The notes under the pieces: generated by a model
Database searches by the model: none
Told to the model about the DNA's origin: nothing
What the model saw: only the letters and a program-made list of their open reading frames with translations
Translations under genes and position numbers: made by a program
Shown here: piece by piece, positions 32,713 through 43,544 of the stretch
Position numbering within the stretch: position 1 is the stretch's first letter
Layout: every line of letters starts with the position of its first letter
NCBI GenBank assembly: GCA_034401795.1
Contig: CM067369.1
Coordinates: 94,804,536 to 94,868,535, forward strand
Direction: 5' to 3'
Length of the DNA: 64,000 nucleotides
Source of the DNA: Chaetoderma sp. LZ-2023a
Lineage: Eukaryota > Mollusca > Caudofoveata > Chaetodermatida > Chaetodermatidae

Positions 32713-34101
32713 AAACTTAAATGTGTATAGCTAGGGAATAATAATGACAGGGGACTTATCAACACTAGGAACTAATATTGCCTACGAATGGGGCATCTCG
32801 TGCTTGAGGTGTGGCATTTCATTGGAGTAAGAATTCGTGTCAGATAGAAATGAATTTCCCAATTTCCACGACTCATTGGAGCATGCATGGCAACATTATA
32901 AATTATCTGCCAACTTGTCTTTACATTCATGTTTGGCCGCCCTGAGTGGAGTATTTACATGATTCGTTTGTGTCTTGAATTCCATTACGACATGTTCTTA
33001 GTTTGATTTTCTTCTTCAAAGGGGTTTCTCTGATCCTTATTTCATGCTTAATTTTATTCGACATCCAGGGTTTATCATTTCAGCTTATGGTTACGATTTT
33101 CTTATGTATACATGTTTTAGCAGCAGCTATAATACGTGTGGTAAGGCATAATACCATTGCTGTCCCTAGGTTTACCACAGCACGCTTTCGCTTGTATGAT
33201 TTACGTTTGGGTATTACTGATGTTAGGACCAGATAAACTTGGGTCTGATAAACAAGAAGCGTGGCAGGACAGCAGTTTTTTAAATAACAGTCTCATTAAT
33301 ATTCTATCAATAATTATTATTGGTTCAAGCAAGGTATTCAATACGGAACTGGTTACCCCCATTTACTAACTGATGGAAGCCAAATCTCGTAATTATATCA
33401 TAAAAGTGATGCTTGCTCAGGTTCGAAAGGTTTTCGGTTAGGTCTCTATGTAGGATTAAGGGTTTAGTTGGTTAGAGATCTCGTACACAGTCTATGTTGT
33501 CAGATATGACTTGCCACTTACTGCTATTTGTATCAATATGCGTACTAGATGGCCGATAAATAATGCAAATACACACTTCGGGACGAGCGTGGACCTCTAT
33601 CTATAATAGTTCTGCTTTGACGCATTCGTACTCAGTGCCGTGAGTAGTCACACAACTGGCAGATAGATAAATACATCTACATCCCACGCCTGCTTCTACA
33701 ATAAGGGTATTCATATCTATTTCATAATTGTTCCTGCATTAGCGGACGGAACTTCAAGATCACAGATGTTGTGGAACATCTAAAATCTGTTTAGTTTTGA
33801 CGGGGATTGAACTCCTTATTTATTTAATTTTCACATTGCAATATTCATCACACAGAGAAAAAAGCTAAAAGATTTTGATTGTTAAATCATAGTTATAAGC
33901 AATTGGCTCACAGGTTATGGGGATTTTGATTCCAATACCCTTAAAATTGATCTCAGATTTGGCATATGCTTCTTTATGTTCTATGGCTGATAGCTGTCAA
34001 AAGGGAATAATTATCAAAGTCTATTAGCACCATTTATTAACAATAGCCATTGATCTTTCTAACATTTCATTGTCCATATGCATCATTCCATACAATATAA
34101 T
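32713..34101. other. Unassigned stretch
   Basis: Short frames at 33003-33369 have no recognisable domain. No repeat relation was found. Confidence 0.35.
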
Positions 34102-34446
34102 GATGAATCCAGTGTTTTAGCTATTCCCCGCCCATATCTAGCTGAATACATTTTGCTCATGTTCGGATCAATTGAGCGTTGCACTCCTTGAATCTCAATT
34201 ACCAGAAAGCTATACAAGTAAGCTGTTGAATAGGTACCAACAGCGCGTCGTCAAATTAGTTTCAAAATATCCAACATACTGTTATTAAATTGTAGCCATA
34301 CAATTCGTACAACTTGACACACTATTAAGCGTGTATGATGGACTAAGATAAGCCATTTGTGACGTATATAGCGAGACATTGGTCTATATCTGACTTGGTT
34401 GACTATGCCGCCATATGATTAACCGATAGAATGGATTCCTCAATTT
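34102..34446 (+). mobile_element. Family M copy
   Basis: The left end is 'gatgaatccagtgttttagc', and the hairpin arm 'ttagtttcaaaatatccaac' is visible. The right end 'atagaatggattcctcaatt' appears to have decayed from the family TIR. The CRE-like part is reduced. Confidence 0.75.
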
Positions 34447-34894
34447 GATTTTGTAATATGTTATCCAATAGACCCCCGTATTTCATCCAAGATATAGGTC
34501 TATTAAAGCAAGTAATACGATTATATTAACCACACAAATTTGATTTAAAATGTTATATAGCCTACTTTACAACACATCTACTAGAAGTACTATTATTACC
34601 ACTAACACTTACTTCCGACATGCGCGTTATTCTCTTCCGATATGAGATGGGCATATTTAATTCCTTCAAATCCGATTAGAATTGTATTCTACCTGGAAAT
34701 TCATAATATGCTTTGAAAACGTATGTATTTAAAGGTGCTTGTCGCGCGACAAACCACAACGTGAAAAGCTGTATGGATCAATCACGTGTCCGTAGAAAAA
34801 CAGTCTAGCAGCGTTTTCTTGAAATTAGTGAAGTATTTTAGACACATTTCACAACAGATTTACAAAGAGTAGGATGGATTGACGGTCGGTCATA
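34447..34894. other. Unassigned stretch
   Basis: Nothing recognised. One local palindrome, 'cttgtcgcgcgacaa', lies near 34739. Confidence 0.35.
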
Positions 34895-34998
34895 CGCATG
34901 GACGTATGGATGTATGTATGGATGGATGGATGGAAGGAAGGAAGGGTGGATGGATGAATTGATGGGTGGGTGGGTGGACGGACGGACAGATGGATGGA
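34895..34998. repeat. (ATGG)n-type microsatellite
   Basis: Irregular ATGG, AAGG, GGTG and GACG tetranucleotides. The 63- and 75-codon frames across it are repeat translations. Confidence 0.93.
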
Positions 34999-36459
34999 AA
35001 TTCTGCGCGCATAAACAGACAAAAACTGGCCAATAACCACACCAGAATGTAATGCTCTCTTCCACTTAGAGAGTGAGTTTAATTACCACCAGCAAGCTAC
35101 GGCATTATGAGATATTTCCGGGGTGAATACCTATTACCATCTACGAGGTTACTGTGGCATGCATAATGAAAATGCCTTTGCCAAATGTGTAGCGATGTAT
35201 TTGCCTGAGGTCGAAAGCAAAGCGAAGAGATGTTGACTGTCAAATGTACCTTTCCAGTTTATCCATCCATCATATGCACATATCTTGCAATGCGGTAGTA
35301 ATTGCTATACACTCGGGTAATGTCAAAACCCACATCTCAAGAGATTCAAGTCTCTTACTGATGCCTATGAAGGCACCTCGGCTCTTACTTTCTTGGCTGA
35401 TTGTTTGTTCAAGGGCAATGCCAGTCCTGAGGGAAGGGATGCTTTACTCTCCTGACAGCATGCTTTCGGCTCATGACTTTATCATATTCAGTTGTGTGTG
35501 TTTCTGAAATGCGATTCATATCTGCCAGGTAAATCGGGAGCCATCTTGCCTCGTTCATCCTATCGATAGCATAGAAATAGAGAGATATTGCTACTGTTAC
35601 AGACAAATGGAGTGACCAATTCCCAGAGCCCTTAGCTCTAAGGAAATGCAGAAAGAGGCTGACCATTTCAATGTACGAATCGCAGAATGCAAATATTTGT
35701 GAGGCAGCACGTCCCTAAGCCTGAAATGTATTGACCTGATTCTTAAGTGGAGCTATTTCAGAGTCTGCGAGTTCAGTCGCATCAGAAATCTGTCGTACTT
35801 CAACAGCATTCGCCTGCACACGTTAATGGTGAGCTGAGCTTGTTTTTGGTCAACTCTCTCAAGCCAAAATAGAAGCGCATGCCATTTAAATGAAACATAG
35901 CTTCAGACATTACGCTGGAACAAACATTCATAGTAAAATTATATAGTAAGTTGATTAGCAATTATAGGGAAAGAAGATGGTATGATCAATAAATATGAAA
36001 ATTAGCCATATGCACCACTTGGCAGCTTGACAGCATAGCTAGAAATTATCCACTATGATCTATTGGCGTCCTGACATTATTCGTGATGCTTATAAAGAAT
36101 ATTATGTTGCGAGCGTGCATTTTGGGTTGACCTTTTCCGAAAACACAGATATTTTTGCTAAACATTTATCGAAATATTGTAAATACAATAATTGTACCCA
36201 CTCATCCTTGGACACACCCACCCCACAGAACCGTTATATGGTTCAAACCGGTTTGAGAATTGGCATTGCCGCCAGGTTGATGATATTCCATACAGGGCAG
36301 TCTTAACATTTACCATAAGTAATTTGGTAAAACTGAGCATAAGAAATCAGATTAAAGATCGATTTATTCAAAAGGTGATGTGGTTTTAACACTCTTTGTG
36401 CCAAGTTAACACTTTAATGGCCAAGACTGTCTCAGCTGACGTCTTGATGGATATCCATT
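34999..36459. other. Unassigned stretch
   Basis: A family M scrap, 'gtacctttccagtttatcca', lies at 35248-35267. Frames up to 87 codons have no recognised domain. Confidence 0.35.
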
Positions 36460-37150
36460 TGTATGATTACTGTATTCTGTGGCTGTAGTAGTAGAAACAT
36501 CATACAGCTGCTATCAGTCCTTCTTCGCTTTTGCCCAATGTGTCTTGTCCTCAGCCGAAATCCTTCGCTTCCTCAGATCCATTCTTGAGTTGAGTGTACT
36601 GAGTCCTGCTTTCTTGAGGTTACCTCGTAGCACGCTTAGCAGATTTATGCAATGACGTCCTCTCCTGGCTTTGTATTTGCTGACTTAGAGTAGGGCGAAT
36701 TCCAAGGCTCTCTGTGCTGGTGTCTCTTCTGGCATCCTTAGCACATGGCCAAACATGGACCATCTTTGCTGGGCGACTTTTACAGACAGCGGCGACATAT
36801 TACACATTATGAACATTATGATGTCTGGCCATCGGTGTCCAGTCTTGGTGCGTAGGTGTTTGCGGTGGCAGGCATCGAGTTTGTCTAGATCTCCCTTTGC
36901 AGCTGCCCATCAGTTACAGTTATACAGCATCAAGGATACGCAGGTTGCATTGTATAAACGCAGCCTCTTTATCAACGTCATCTTTGATCTACGAATCCAT
37001 AGCTTCCAGAAGGACTGGAAAGCTATGTTCCCCATGACGCAGCGTGCAGAAATGTCAGCAGTACTTCAAAGCAGTGCGCCCAGGAGTGTACTTTCCCTCC
37101 ACGGTTCGCCGCCACGAAGTGGATCGTCATTCTCTATAGTTTCATGCTTT
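36460..37150 (-). pseudogene. LINE ORF2 C-terminal part, copy L-b
   Basis: The clearest LINE fragment. From about 37040 downward the minus strand reads FWKLWIRRSKMTLIKRLRLY, then SLMLYNCN-stop-WAAAKGDLDKLDACHRKHL, then QQRWSMFGHVLRMPEETPAQ, RRGRHCINLLSVLRG and LSTLNSRMDLRKR. Only two stops interrupt this frame. It is the post-RT region of a non-LTR retrotransposon. Segments upstream (RT core) are absent. The overlapping plus-strand 184-codon frame (36755-37309) is a shadow. Confidence 0.88.
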
Positions 37151-37179
37151 GTCGATGGGTATATGTGGGTGAACTCTGT

Positions 37180-37320
37180 TTTGGATTCATATCCATTTGC
37201 AGGCCAAGAAAAGACATTTTTTAAATTTTACTATTCTAATGTTGGTTCAGTAGCAGACCTAGTTATTCTAATGGAATCTGTAGAAATGTCTTCCTTCATC
37301 TGCAACTAAACACTGACTAA
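37180..37320. mobile_element. Family F foldback repeat, decayed copy
   Basis: 'catatccatttgcaggccaa' and 'ttttactattctaatg...attctaatggaat' give the arm and palindromic centre. Confidence 0.6.
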
Positions 37321-37869
37321 GCAAACTCTTTTTCTAACAACTACCCATTTGATGGTCAGTACATAAGGATGCAATTGTCTAATTGTTTGAATTTGAATTC
37401 ATTGTAAGCAATTAAACTTAAGATACATTAATTTTAACAGTTTGAAAGGATTTATACTGAAGTAAGCCCAACTCTCCTCTGCAATAGAAAGTGTACTGCC
37501 TTTGTTCACTAATGGAGGAGTTACAGAGGGATTCAGGTTTTAGTTATACCCGACAAATTCTATCTAAGCTCCACCAACCTGGTTTATTAAATTATACATT
37601 CACCAAAAGACATACATTTTCCCAATTCGCACCGAACTTACACTATTTGATTGTGATGTTATCTAACCAGTAATTTTAGTGGTAAATATACCTATTTAGG
37701 CATGCAAATTGACAGGTCTCAAGACCACTGCAGAGGCAGACTTAGCAAACATGTGACATATTTTTTATTATAAATCCGATACTTTATTGACAGATCCGAT
37801 CTATTCTTAGTTTACCATATCAGAAGCTTCTGCACAAATCACTTTGTATCAGCCCTTGCAGTGATGGGC
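37321..37869. other. Family M and block C scraps, otherwise unassigned
   Basis: Positions 37510-37605 hold 'caggttttagttatacccg' and 'atctaagctccacc' from family M. Positions 37810-37840 ('accatatcagaagcttctgc') match the first bases of block C. Confidence 0.5.
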
Positions 37870-38570
37870 TCATTCATATTGTAGTAGAAACATCCTCAGG
37901 CTGCAATCAGCCGGTCTTCGCTTTTGCCTACCGAGGCTTGTCCACAGCCGAGGTTTTAACATCGTCATGTCCATTCTTTATTTGACTGTACCGAGTCCTG
38001 CTTTCTCGAGGTCACCTCGTAGCACGCTTAACATATTTATACAATGCCGTCCTCTCCTGTCATTGCATATCCTGTCTCCCAGTATGGTAAATTTCAAGGC
38101 TCTCCATTAGCACATGTCCAAATATTGACAATCTTTGCTGGGAGAATTTTGCGGACAGTGGCGATTTATTACACGTGTTGTGTAGTGCATGGGAGAAGGT
38201 CGTTAATTGGTTTCTTTTCCTCATCTATGAAGTTCATGTCGTCGGCATATTCCATATGTTGCAACATACGCAGTATGGGCACTGTGTTTTTTGGTTTCGC
38301 ACACGGATTCCAATGCAGCAACAAGGTGACAGATGAAAAGCACATGGGTAGAATATCTCCTTGTGGGATGCCTCGAACTATGAAGACTTCACCAACTTGA
38401 CTCGTACTCTCAGCCTGGTGCCTGCAAGTGGTAATAGTCTCACTAGTCGTAGCTCATGCCAGTTGCAACTGGCCTGGCGTGATACATCTAGACTATTTGA
38501 ACGTTTAATTGTGTCGAATGCGCGTGACATGTCAATGCCCATTTTCTAGAAATCCCAGTGCTTTGACATG
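37870..38570 (-). pseudogene. LINE RT core remnant, copy L-c
   Basis: From about 38540 downward on the minus strand, MGIDMSRAFDTIKR is RT motif A (xDxxxAFD). RGIPQGDILPM is the GxPQG motif, and MEYADDMNFIDEE near 38250-38220 is the catalytic YADD box. Below about 38160 the sequence jumps to the C-terminal region (HLRK, RRTAL-type decayed text), so an internal deletion joins RT to the tail. Frames shift several times. Same family as L-a and L-b. Confidence 0.85.
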
Positions 38571-38732
38571 ACTACTGACAGAAGCATGAGTTGAGCCCAC
38601 ACATTGGCTGCACAGTAGAGATGATGAAACTATATTTATCACTTGATTATAAATATTAAAATCCTGTAGACCACGTTTGATAACTAATTCCTTTATTAAT
38701 TCGAGTATTACTAGAAGTACTACAATCGAGAA

Positions 38733-38929
38733 ATACAGTTTTAGCTATGCCCGCCCACCGCTATCTAAGCTCCACCCACGCTGTGTCCATGATGGGACCT
38801 ACAATATCTGAACTCACTGAATCTCAATTTTCAGAAAATAATACAGATAAGCTGTTGAACAATTTTGAAAGTAATTTGACTGGGTGCTGTTGCTGCTTAG
38901 GCGTAGTGAATAGACAAAACGGAGATATT
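38733..38929 (+). mobile_element. Family M copy interrupted by a hAT MITE
   Basis: 'acagttttagctatgcccgc', 'atctaagctccacccacg' and 'gctgttgaacaattttgaaa' identify family M. It is cut off at 38929 by the hAT-type insertion. Confidence 0.8.
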
Positions 38930-39367
38930 CAGGGCCGGTTATATTATATTGGAAGCTTCTGGGCAGTAATTTGGTGAGGCCCAGGAAGACGGTGTCTTCT
39001 CGCATAGACGTTTAATGTCTTCTCAGAGCATCTAATTTCGAATTTTCTCGGGGAGGACCCCCACCCCACACCACACCCGGTTCCCGCCTATGCGAGGAGG
39101 ATACGCTGCCATTTCCTGCATTCTGTATATATAAATAATATCCTTAGTTTGCTTCAACTGTTGCCATGAATTTTCAACACAATTCACAAATTCGATAATA
39201 ATCTTATTCCAATAATTCTCAATGAGCATTCGTCCTTACGCATTAGAATTGTGTCGCAACAACACAACACTACTTCTTGGTGGAGGTCCCCATATAAATA
39301 TTACATTTTGAATATTGTTGAGGCCCCTGGGTAAGTGCCCAGTCTGCCCAAACTAAATCCGGCCCTG
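38930..39367. mobile_element. Non-autonomous hAT element with perfect 8-bp TSD
   Basis: The left end CAGGGCCGG and the right end CCGGCCCTG are inverse complements. Both sides are flanked by GAGATATT (38922-38929 and 39368-39375), the 8-bp target duplication expected for hAT. Interior text around 39030-39060 ('cagagcatctaatttcgaa', 'cggggaggaccccc') is an inverted relative of the subterminal region of the 8669 hAT element ('gggggacctcccc', 'agatgctctcag'). This suggests mobilisation by a related transposase. There is no coding capacity. Confidence 0.92.
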
Positions 39368-39419
39368 GAGATATTGACTATCAAATTTACACGTATACAT
39401 ATATAAATGAACTTTAAAT

Positions 39420-39422
<3 letters not shown>

Positions 39423-39490
<68 letters not shown>
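39423..39490. repeat. (GA)n microsatellite
   Basis: About 68 bp of uninterrupted GA. Confidence 0.98.
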
Positions 39491-39491
<1 letters not shown>

Positions 39492-39637
39492 AGTGAAACG
39501 ATATTCATGCAGAACATGCGTATCTCTTCACTTAATATAACGGCCTTGCAATTTATTTCACTAGATAAATTGCTGATCTTATATTACTGCATTGGTTCAT
39601 GTACAAAATCGCATCCAGAATTCCAATTTGATCACAA

Positions 39638-39964
39638 TCAAGACATCCACTTTTCATGCCACTCTAATGCATTTTGGATGCTATAGCTTGTCAAATTATT
39701 TTTATTGAGAATAATTTCCATAAATCGTCTCTTCCGAGAAGCAAAATTATCTTTTTGGGATTCTTTATTTCCAAACGTAGTGCAAATTGCCGATAAAAGC
39801 TCCTCGATGGCATGCATAATGGCCTGAAGACGAGCATTTTTCTGTTGCAAAAAAAGAGAAATATGTGGATTTCCGGAAAATGACTTCGGGGAATAAGTGC
39901 TCTCCCCTTGAAACTTCATACTGAACGCACTAAATAGTTTCCATTTATAGTAATGCAGATGCAC
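39638..39964 (-). CDS. Unrecognised 108-codon open frame
   Basis: An ATG-to-stop frame on the minus strand with balanced, non-repetitive composition (EELLSAICTTFGNKESQK in the middle; a basic, alternating-charge C-terminal half ending in EWHEKWMS). I recognise no domain, signal peptide or membrane segment, and see no flanking splice sites or second copy in the window. It may be a chance frame, an exon, or a transposase scrap. Confidence 0.2.
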   Translation of the reverse strand: MHLHYYKWKLFSAFSMKFQGESTYSPKSFSGNPHISLFLQQKNARLQAIMHAIEELLSAICTTFGNKESQKDNFASRKRRFMEIILNKNNLTSYSIQNALEWHEKWMS

Positions 39965-40639
39965 TTTAACACGTTATATCCATAAAGATACGTCACCAGC
40001 AAGAATTTTCAATCAAATTACTTTCAGAATATTCAACAATCTAGTTCATACACCATACACAATTTGTTGGAGAACAAAAGTCAGATGAATACAACTGACA
40101 GACGCATTCAAAATATGACGTCGTTTTAATCCCGCGTGTACCAACTTAAGACTTTGGTTATCAATCCAGACTCTACAGCTTGTCCGGTGGGTATTAATAC
40201 AGCTGCGCGTATGTCTGACTAGCGTCAGCGATGGAGAAGTTGTCGTTATTGTAAAATAGATAACAATAATTAAGTTATATTTAATTCACAATATGCTGCA
40301 TCCATCCGTTAAGCATGACATATTTCAACTATATCAGAGGGTTCGCGTGATGTGGAAGAATTCCCGCGCGCAATGCACTACATTTGAAATATCTCCAAGA
40401 TCTAATATAATTGGTCAAAAGTATGGTCAGGAGAGAGTTTACCATTGTAAGAATCGAATCACCATTTATCTAAAAGGGTTCGTGGAATTTCTTTGTCCAT
40501 ATTTTCATGAGACTTATATAGCCTGATGCTTCGCAGCATCTTAGTATTATATTAGATATGTTTTTAATATCTAATATTATCATATAATCAAGGCTGTCAG
40601 CCCTTTCCATATGTGTGATGTTCAATGGAAGATTGTCAT
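39965..40639. other. Unassigned stretch
   Basis: A family M hairpin scrap lies near 40012-40045 ('ttactttcagaatattcaac'). Nothing else was recognised. Confidence 0.35.
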
Positions 40640-41225
40640 TGGTTAGATAACGTACAAGAAATATTGCCGTTGGTTTGATGATGTTTACCGGTAATAATCT
40701 CACATGGCACGTGGCACTGCAAATGTTTCTTAGCGACGACGACGGCCAAAATATGAACAAGACAGGATAGGTTATGTCGTTGATTTACAGTTTGTAATAT
40801 GTATACTAAATAGTTATGAAATACGTTTGTAGATCTGCATGATAGACTCAGAAATCTTAAAAGGAGGAACAAAAGTTATTTCAAATCCGAAATAACGATG
40901 TGCTGCCTGTCATTATTTTTGCGGCGTATTGATCAGAACTCTTAGCAGGTGATGCGTCACAGCGACGAAAACGAACAGCGCAAAATGGTGCGATCAAATC
41001 GGTTTCAGGGATCGATTTTATTGGGGTGTTTGTAAAAATACCAGTTTGTATGATAAATAGAATCTCAAACTCGGTCCCATTTCATATCGCTGTTATCGAC
41101 CTCGTCGAATATTATCACATTGTAGTCACTAAAGCTCGTGCAATGTGGCCATTTGCGACTCGGTCGACAATAGTGATATGAAATGGGACCTTATTCCAGA
41201 TCCTCTCTGTTGATATTTAAAATTC
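40640..41225. repeat. Family H segment, copy 3 (between the duplicated blocks)
   Basis: A stand-alone copy of the roughly 550-bp unit found at 8000-8590 and 48870-49420: 'gaaatacgtttgtagatctg', 'caaatccgaaataacgatg', 'gatgcgtcacagcgacgaaa', then the hairpin. Standing outside block A, it shows the unit is a mobile or dispersed repeat in its own right. Confidence 0.85.
41073..41190. repeat. Family H hairpin, best-paired copy
   Basis: The left arm starts GGTCCCATTTCATATC and the right arm ends GATATGAAATGGGACC. Including CGACC / GGTCG, 26 of 29 outer positions pair. Inner parts 'attatcacattg' and 'caatgtggccat' extend the stem imperfectly toward a 'tcactaaagctcgtg' loop. Confidence 0.9.
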
Positions 41226-41404
41226 GTAGAAAGAAATCCAAAACAAAACAATAATAAGAACTGACTAGATTGAAAGTCGAAAGCAATAGATAATACAGTT
41301 ATAAGATTTGAAGGATCTGTACGGAGGTGGTTCCACCACGCCCCACTCCCACCCCATCACCATCAGAGGAAAAGAAAGTATTACGTCTATCATCGCTAAA
41401 AGAA

Positions 41405-41483
41405 GAGTTCAAATAGATGTATCTATTTCTAGCTATGACCCGACCATTTACACGTAAACTCCGCCCACTCTGTTTATTAAATT
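41405..41483 (+). mobile_element. Family M fragment
   Basis: 'tctagctatgacccgacca', 'gtaaactccgcccactc' and 'tttattaaattgtaaa' are family M pieces with the middle deleted. Confidence 0.6.
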
Positions 41484-41703
41484 GTAAATAAACCCTTTAA
41501 CCCTTAAGTTTGTTCAAGAAAGTTTCAAACTTCCCATAGAAGTTTACCACAAATGTCATCTGGTCCTGACGTCACAAACAATACGATGTGGTGCCTGTTG
41601 TAAAGTTTCAAAACTAGTATTCTCTTGGTCTGCAAATGAACATTTCTCAAGACCACTGTAGAAGCCATTTTGGCTGATGTGAGTGTTAAAGAGTTAATGA
41701 AAG
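41484..41703. mobile_element. Family F repeat with a replaced centre
   Basis: The outer arms are standard ('ccctttaacccttaa', 'tctcttggtctgcaaatg', 'tctcaagaccactgtag'). The palindromic centre is missing, and 41548-41596 is instead identical over 49 bp to 42823-42871 in block C. Confidence 0.75.
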
Positions 41704-41824
41704 ACATATAATTCAGACATTTAGGTTATAGACCTTTGTCGCCTTCGGATATACGCAATTTGCTTGCGGCGTCACCTAGCAAGTGGCGTATTTTGATTAT
41801 GATGTCTGATGTTTGATTGACCAA

Positions 41825-42085
41825 TCACAGCCATACATAGTTTGTCATATCAGAAGCGTCAGAACTAATAGCATTATATCTGAAGGGGTCTTTGCCAACT
41901 GCAAGTCTAGTCTCATTCTGTTTGCTGTACAGATTTGACCAAATATTTAGCTCACAAGCTAGCTAACCTTGTGCAACCAAAGGCGATAGAAGATCTCTGA
42001 ACATCAGTTGATGGACCCTGCGACATGTACACATAACATTATAGAATTACCCTCGTGTTATGTGAGTTTCATTGGCGGAATCCAA
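41825..42085. repeat. Block C, copy 2 (left part)
   Basis: Matches 28-60 and 736-960 without the foldback insertion found there. It starts the second copy of the large duplication. Confidence 0.8.
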
Positions 42086-42240
42086 TTTTAGCAATGCCCC
42101 GCCCATCTTTAGAAAAGCTCCATCCACACTACGCCGTGTTGGGGTCGATCGATCCCTGAACTGTTTGTATATCAATTTCCAAAAACCTATAAAGGTACGT
42201 TATTGAATATTTGGAAACTAATTTGACTAGGTAGACAGCT
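42073..42240 (+). mobile_element. Family M copy, truncated
   Basis: 'ggcggaatccaattttagca', 'gatcgatccctgaact' and 'aaactaatttgactaggt' identify it. It stops in the hairpin before the (GA)n tract, as in copy 1. Confidence 0.8.
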
Positions 42241-42281
42241 AGAAAGTTTGGATTTGAAACCCTCGTCATGCGGTGAGCATG

Positions 42282-42335
<54 letters not shown>
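42282..42335. repeat. (GA)n microsatellite
   Basis: About 54 bp, orthologous in position to 6931-7014. Confidence 0.97.
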
Positions 42336-42336
<1 letters not shown>

Positions 42337-42930
42337 GAGGGGGAGGGGGAGAGATAGATAGGGTTTGAGGGAGATGCGCTCACACTGTCAATGGCGCCTA
42401 CTATCTTGGTCAATGTACCGGTTTAGACGTGCCCTGGCATATGAATAGATTCTGTCTGTGATGTATTGCAAATATCAGATTACATGACAACCGGAAAATG
42501 CCTCATATTTCGGTTGAATGGATGCGCAGAGAGGAATAGCCTAAATGGGCACATAGTAATGATTTATGGCTTCAGAAATGACAGTTTTTCAACGTCATCC
42601 TCTGCTTAAAACGAGAACAACTCCACAATAGTTCATTTTCTGGAGAACAGGTAATCAACCGGAGGGCAACAACTGCTTAATGACTGAATTCGTATGTAAC
42701 CTGTTGGCAGAATCCCAATTTGGGTGTCACATTTCAAGAAAGTGAATGGCGCGACAACAGATTGATCACCTACGTTGAGAACTTAGGAAATTGTTACATC
42801 TGCGTCTCGCACTTCTATACCTCACAAATGTCATCTGGTCCTGACGTCACAAACAATACGATGTGGTGCCTCTGGAAAGTAGCAATATACCATCATGAAA
42901 GTACCTAAGTGTATTTTATTAATTTGCAAC
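42336..42930. repeat. Block C, copy 2 (right part)
   Basis: Collinear with 7015-7640. It includes the 49-bp segment (42823-42871) that also appears in family F at 41548. Confidence 0.85.
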
Positions 42931-43085
42931 TTAACCTCTCCTGTGTCAACAGCGCCTCAAAGCGTTAAAAATACTACTTAATATATCAATTAAGCATTTT
43001 AATGACCAACGCTTTTCAAGAAATTTTAATATTAGAAGACTACTTTTTTGTAAACTTAGCTCTGAAATTTTGACGGCTTTAGCAT

Positions 43086-43318
43086 TTAAGGGGTAACGGT
43101 AAAGAAAAGTCAAGCTTTGGCTTACCCAGTATCTATTTGCAGGTCATGAGAAGAGTATTTTCTAAATTTTTATCACTGGAATGACTGGTTTGGTTACCCT
43201 AGCCAGTCATTCCAGTGGTAAGTTTTCAATAGTACTCTTGTCTTGACCTGCACATAGACATACCTCAAGACCACTGCAGAGTTGTTTTCGTCAGTTTGAC
43301 CATTAAAGGGCTAAGTTG
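43086..43318. mobile_element. Family F foldback repeat, good copy
   Basis: The central palindrome at 43171-43220 has arms 'cactggaatgactgg' and 'ccagtcattccagtg'. The outer arms 'ctatttgcaggtcatgagaa' and 'cttgtcttgacctgcacatag' are also inverse complements, so the repeat can fold over about 150 bp. The tail 'ctcaagaccactgcag' is typical. Confidence 0.85.
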
Positions 43319-43544
43319 ACACAAAATGGGTTAATAAGTATTTGTTTTGACTATATCAAAACTAATTTAACTGTAATCTGTGGATGCCTATTAATCGACT
43401 CAAACACGCAACAAAGTGGACGGAGCGGAGCTGTACATGTGCGTAGTATAGCTAGAAACATACCAATTTATTGTGTAGTTATCTGTACCCGCCAATCTTG
43501 TATAGCTGATGAGCAAACAGAAACGATGATATCGAAATGGAGGA
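43319..43544. other. Unassigned
   Basis: Nothing recognised apart from weak family M-like text at about 43355-43380. Confidence 0.3.

Noticed and set aside
36755-37309. 184-codon plus-strand frame
   Set aside because: It lies antisense to the LINE fragment L-b, whose minus-strand translation has clear LINE motifs.
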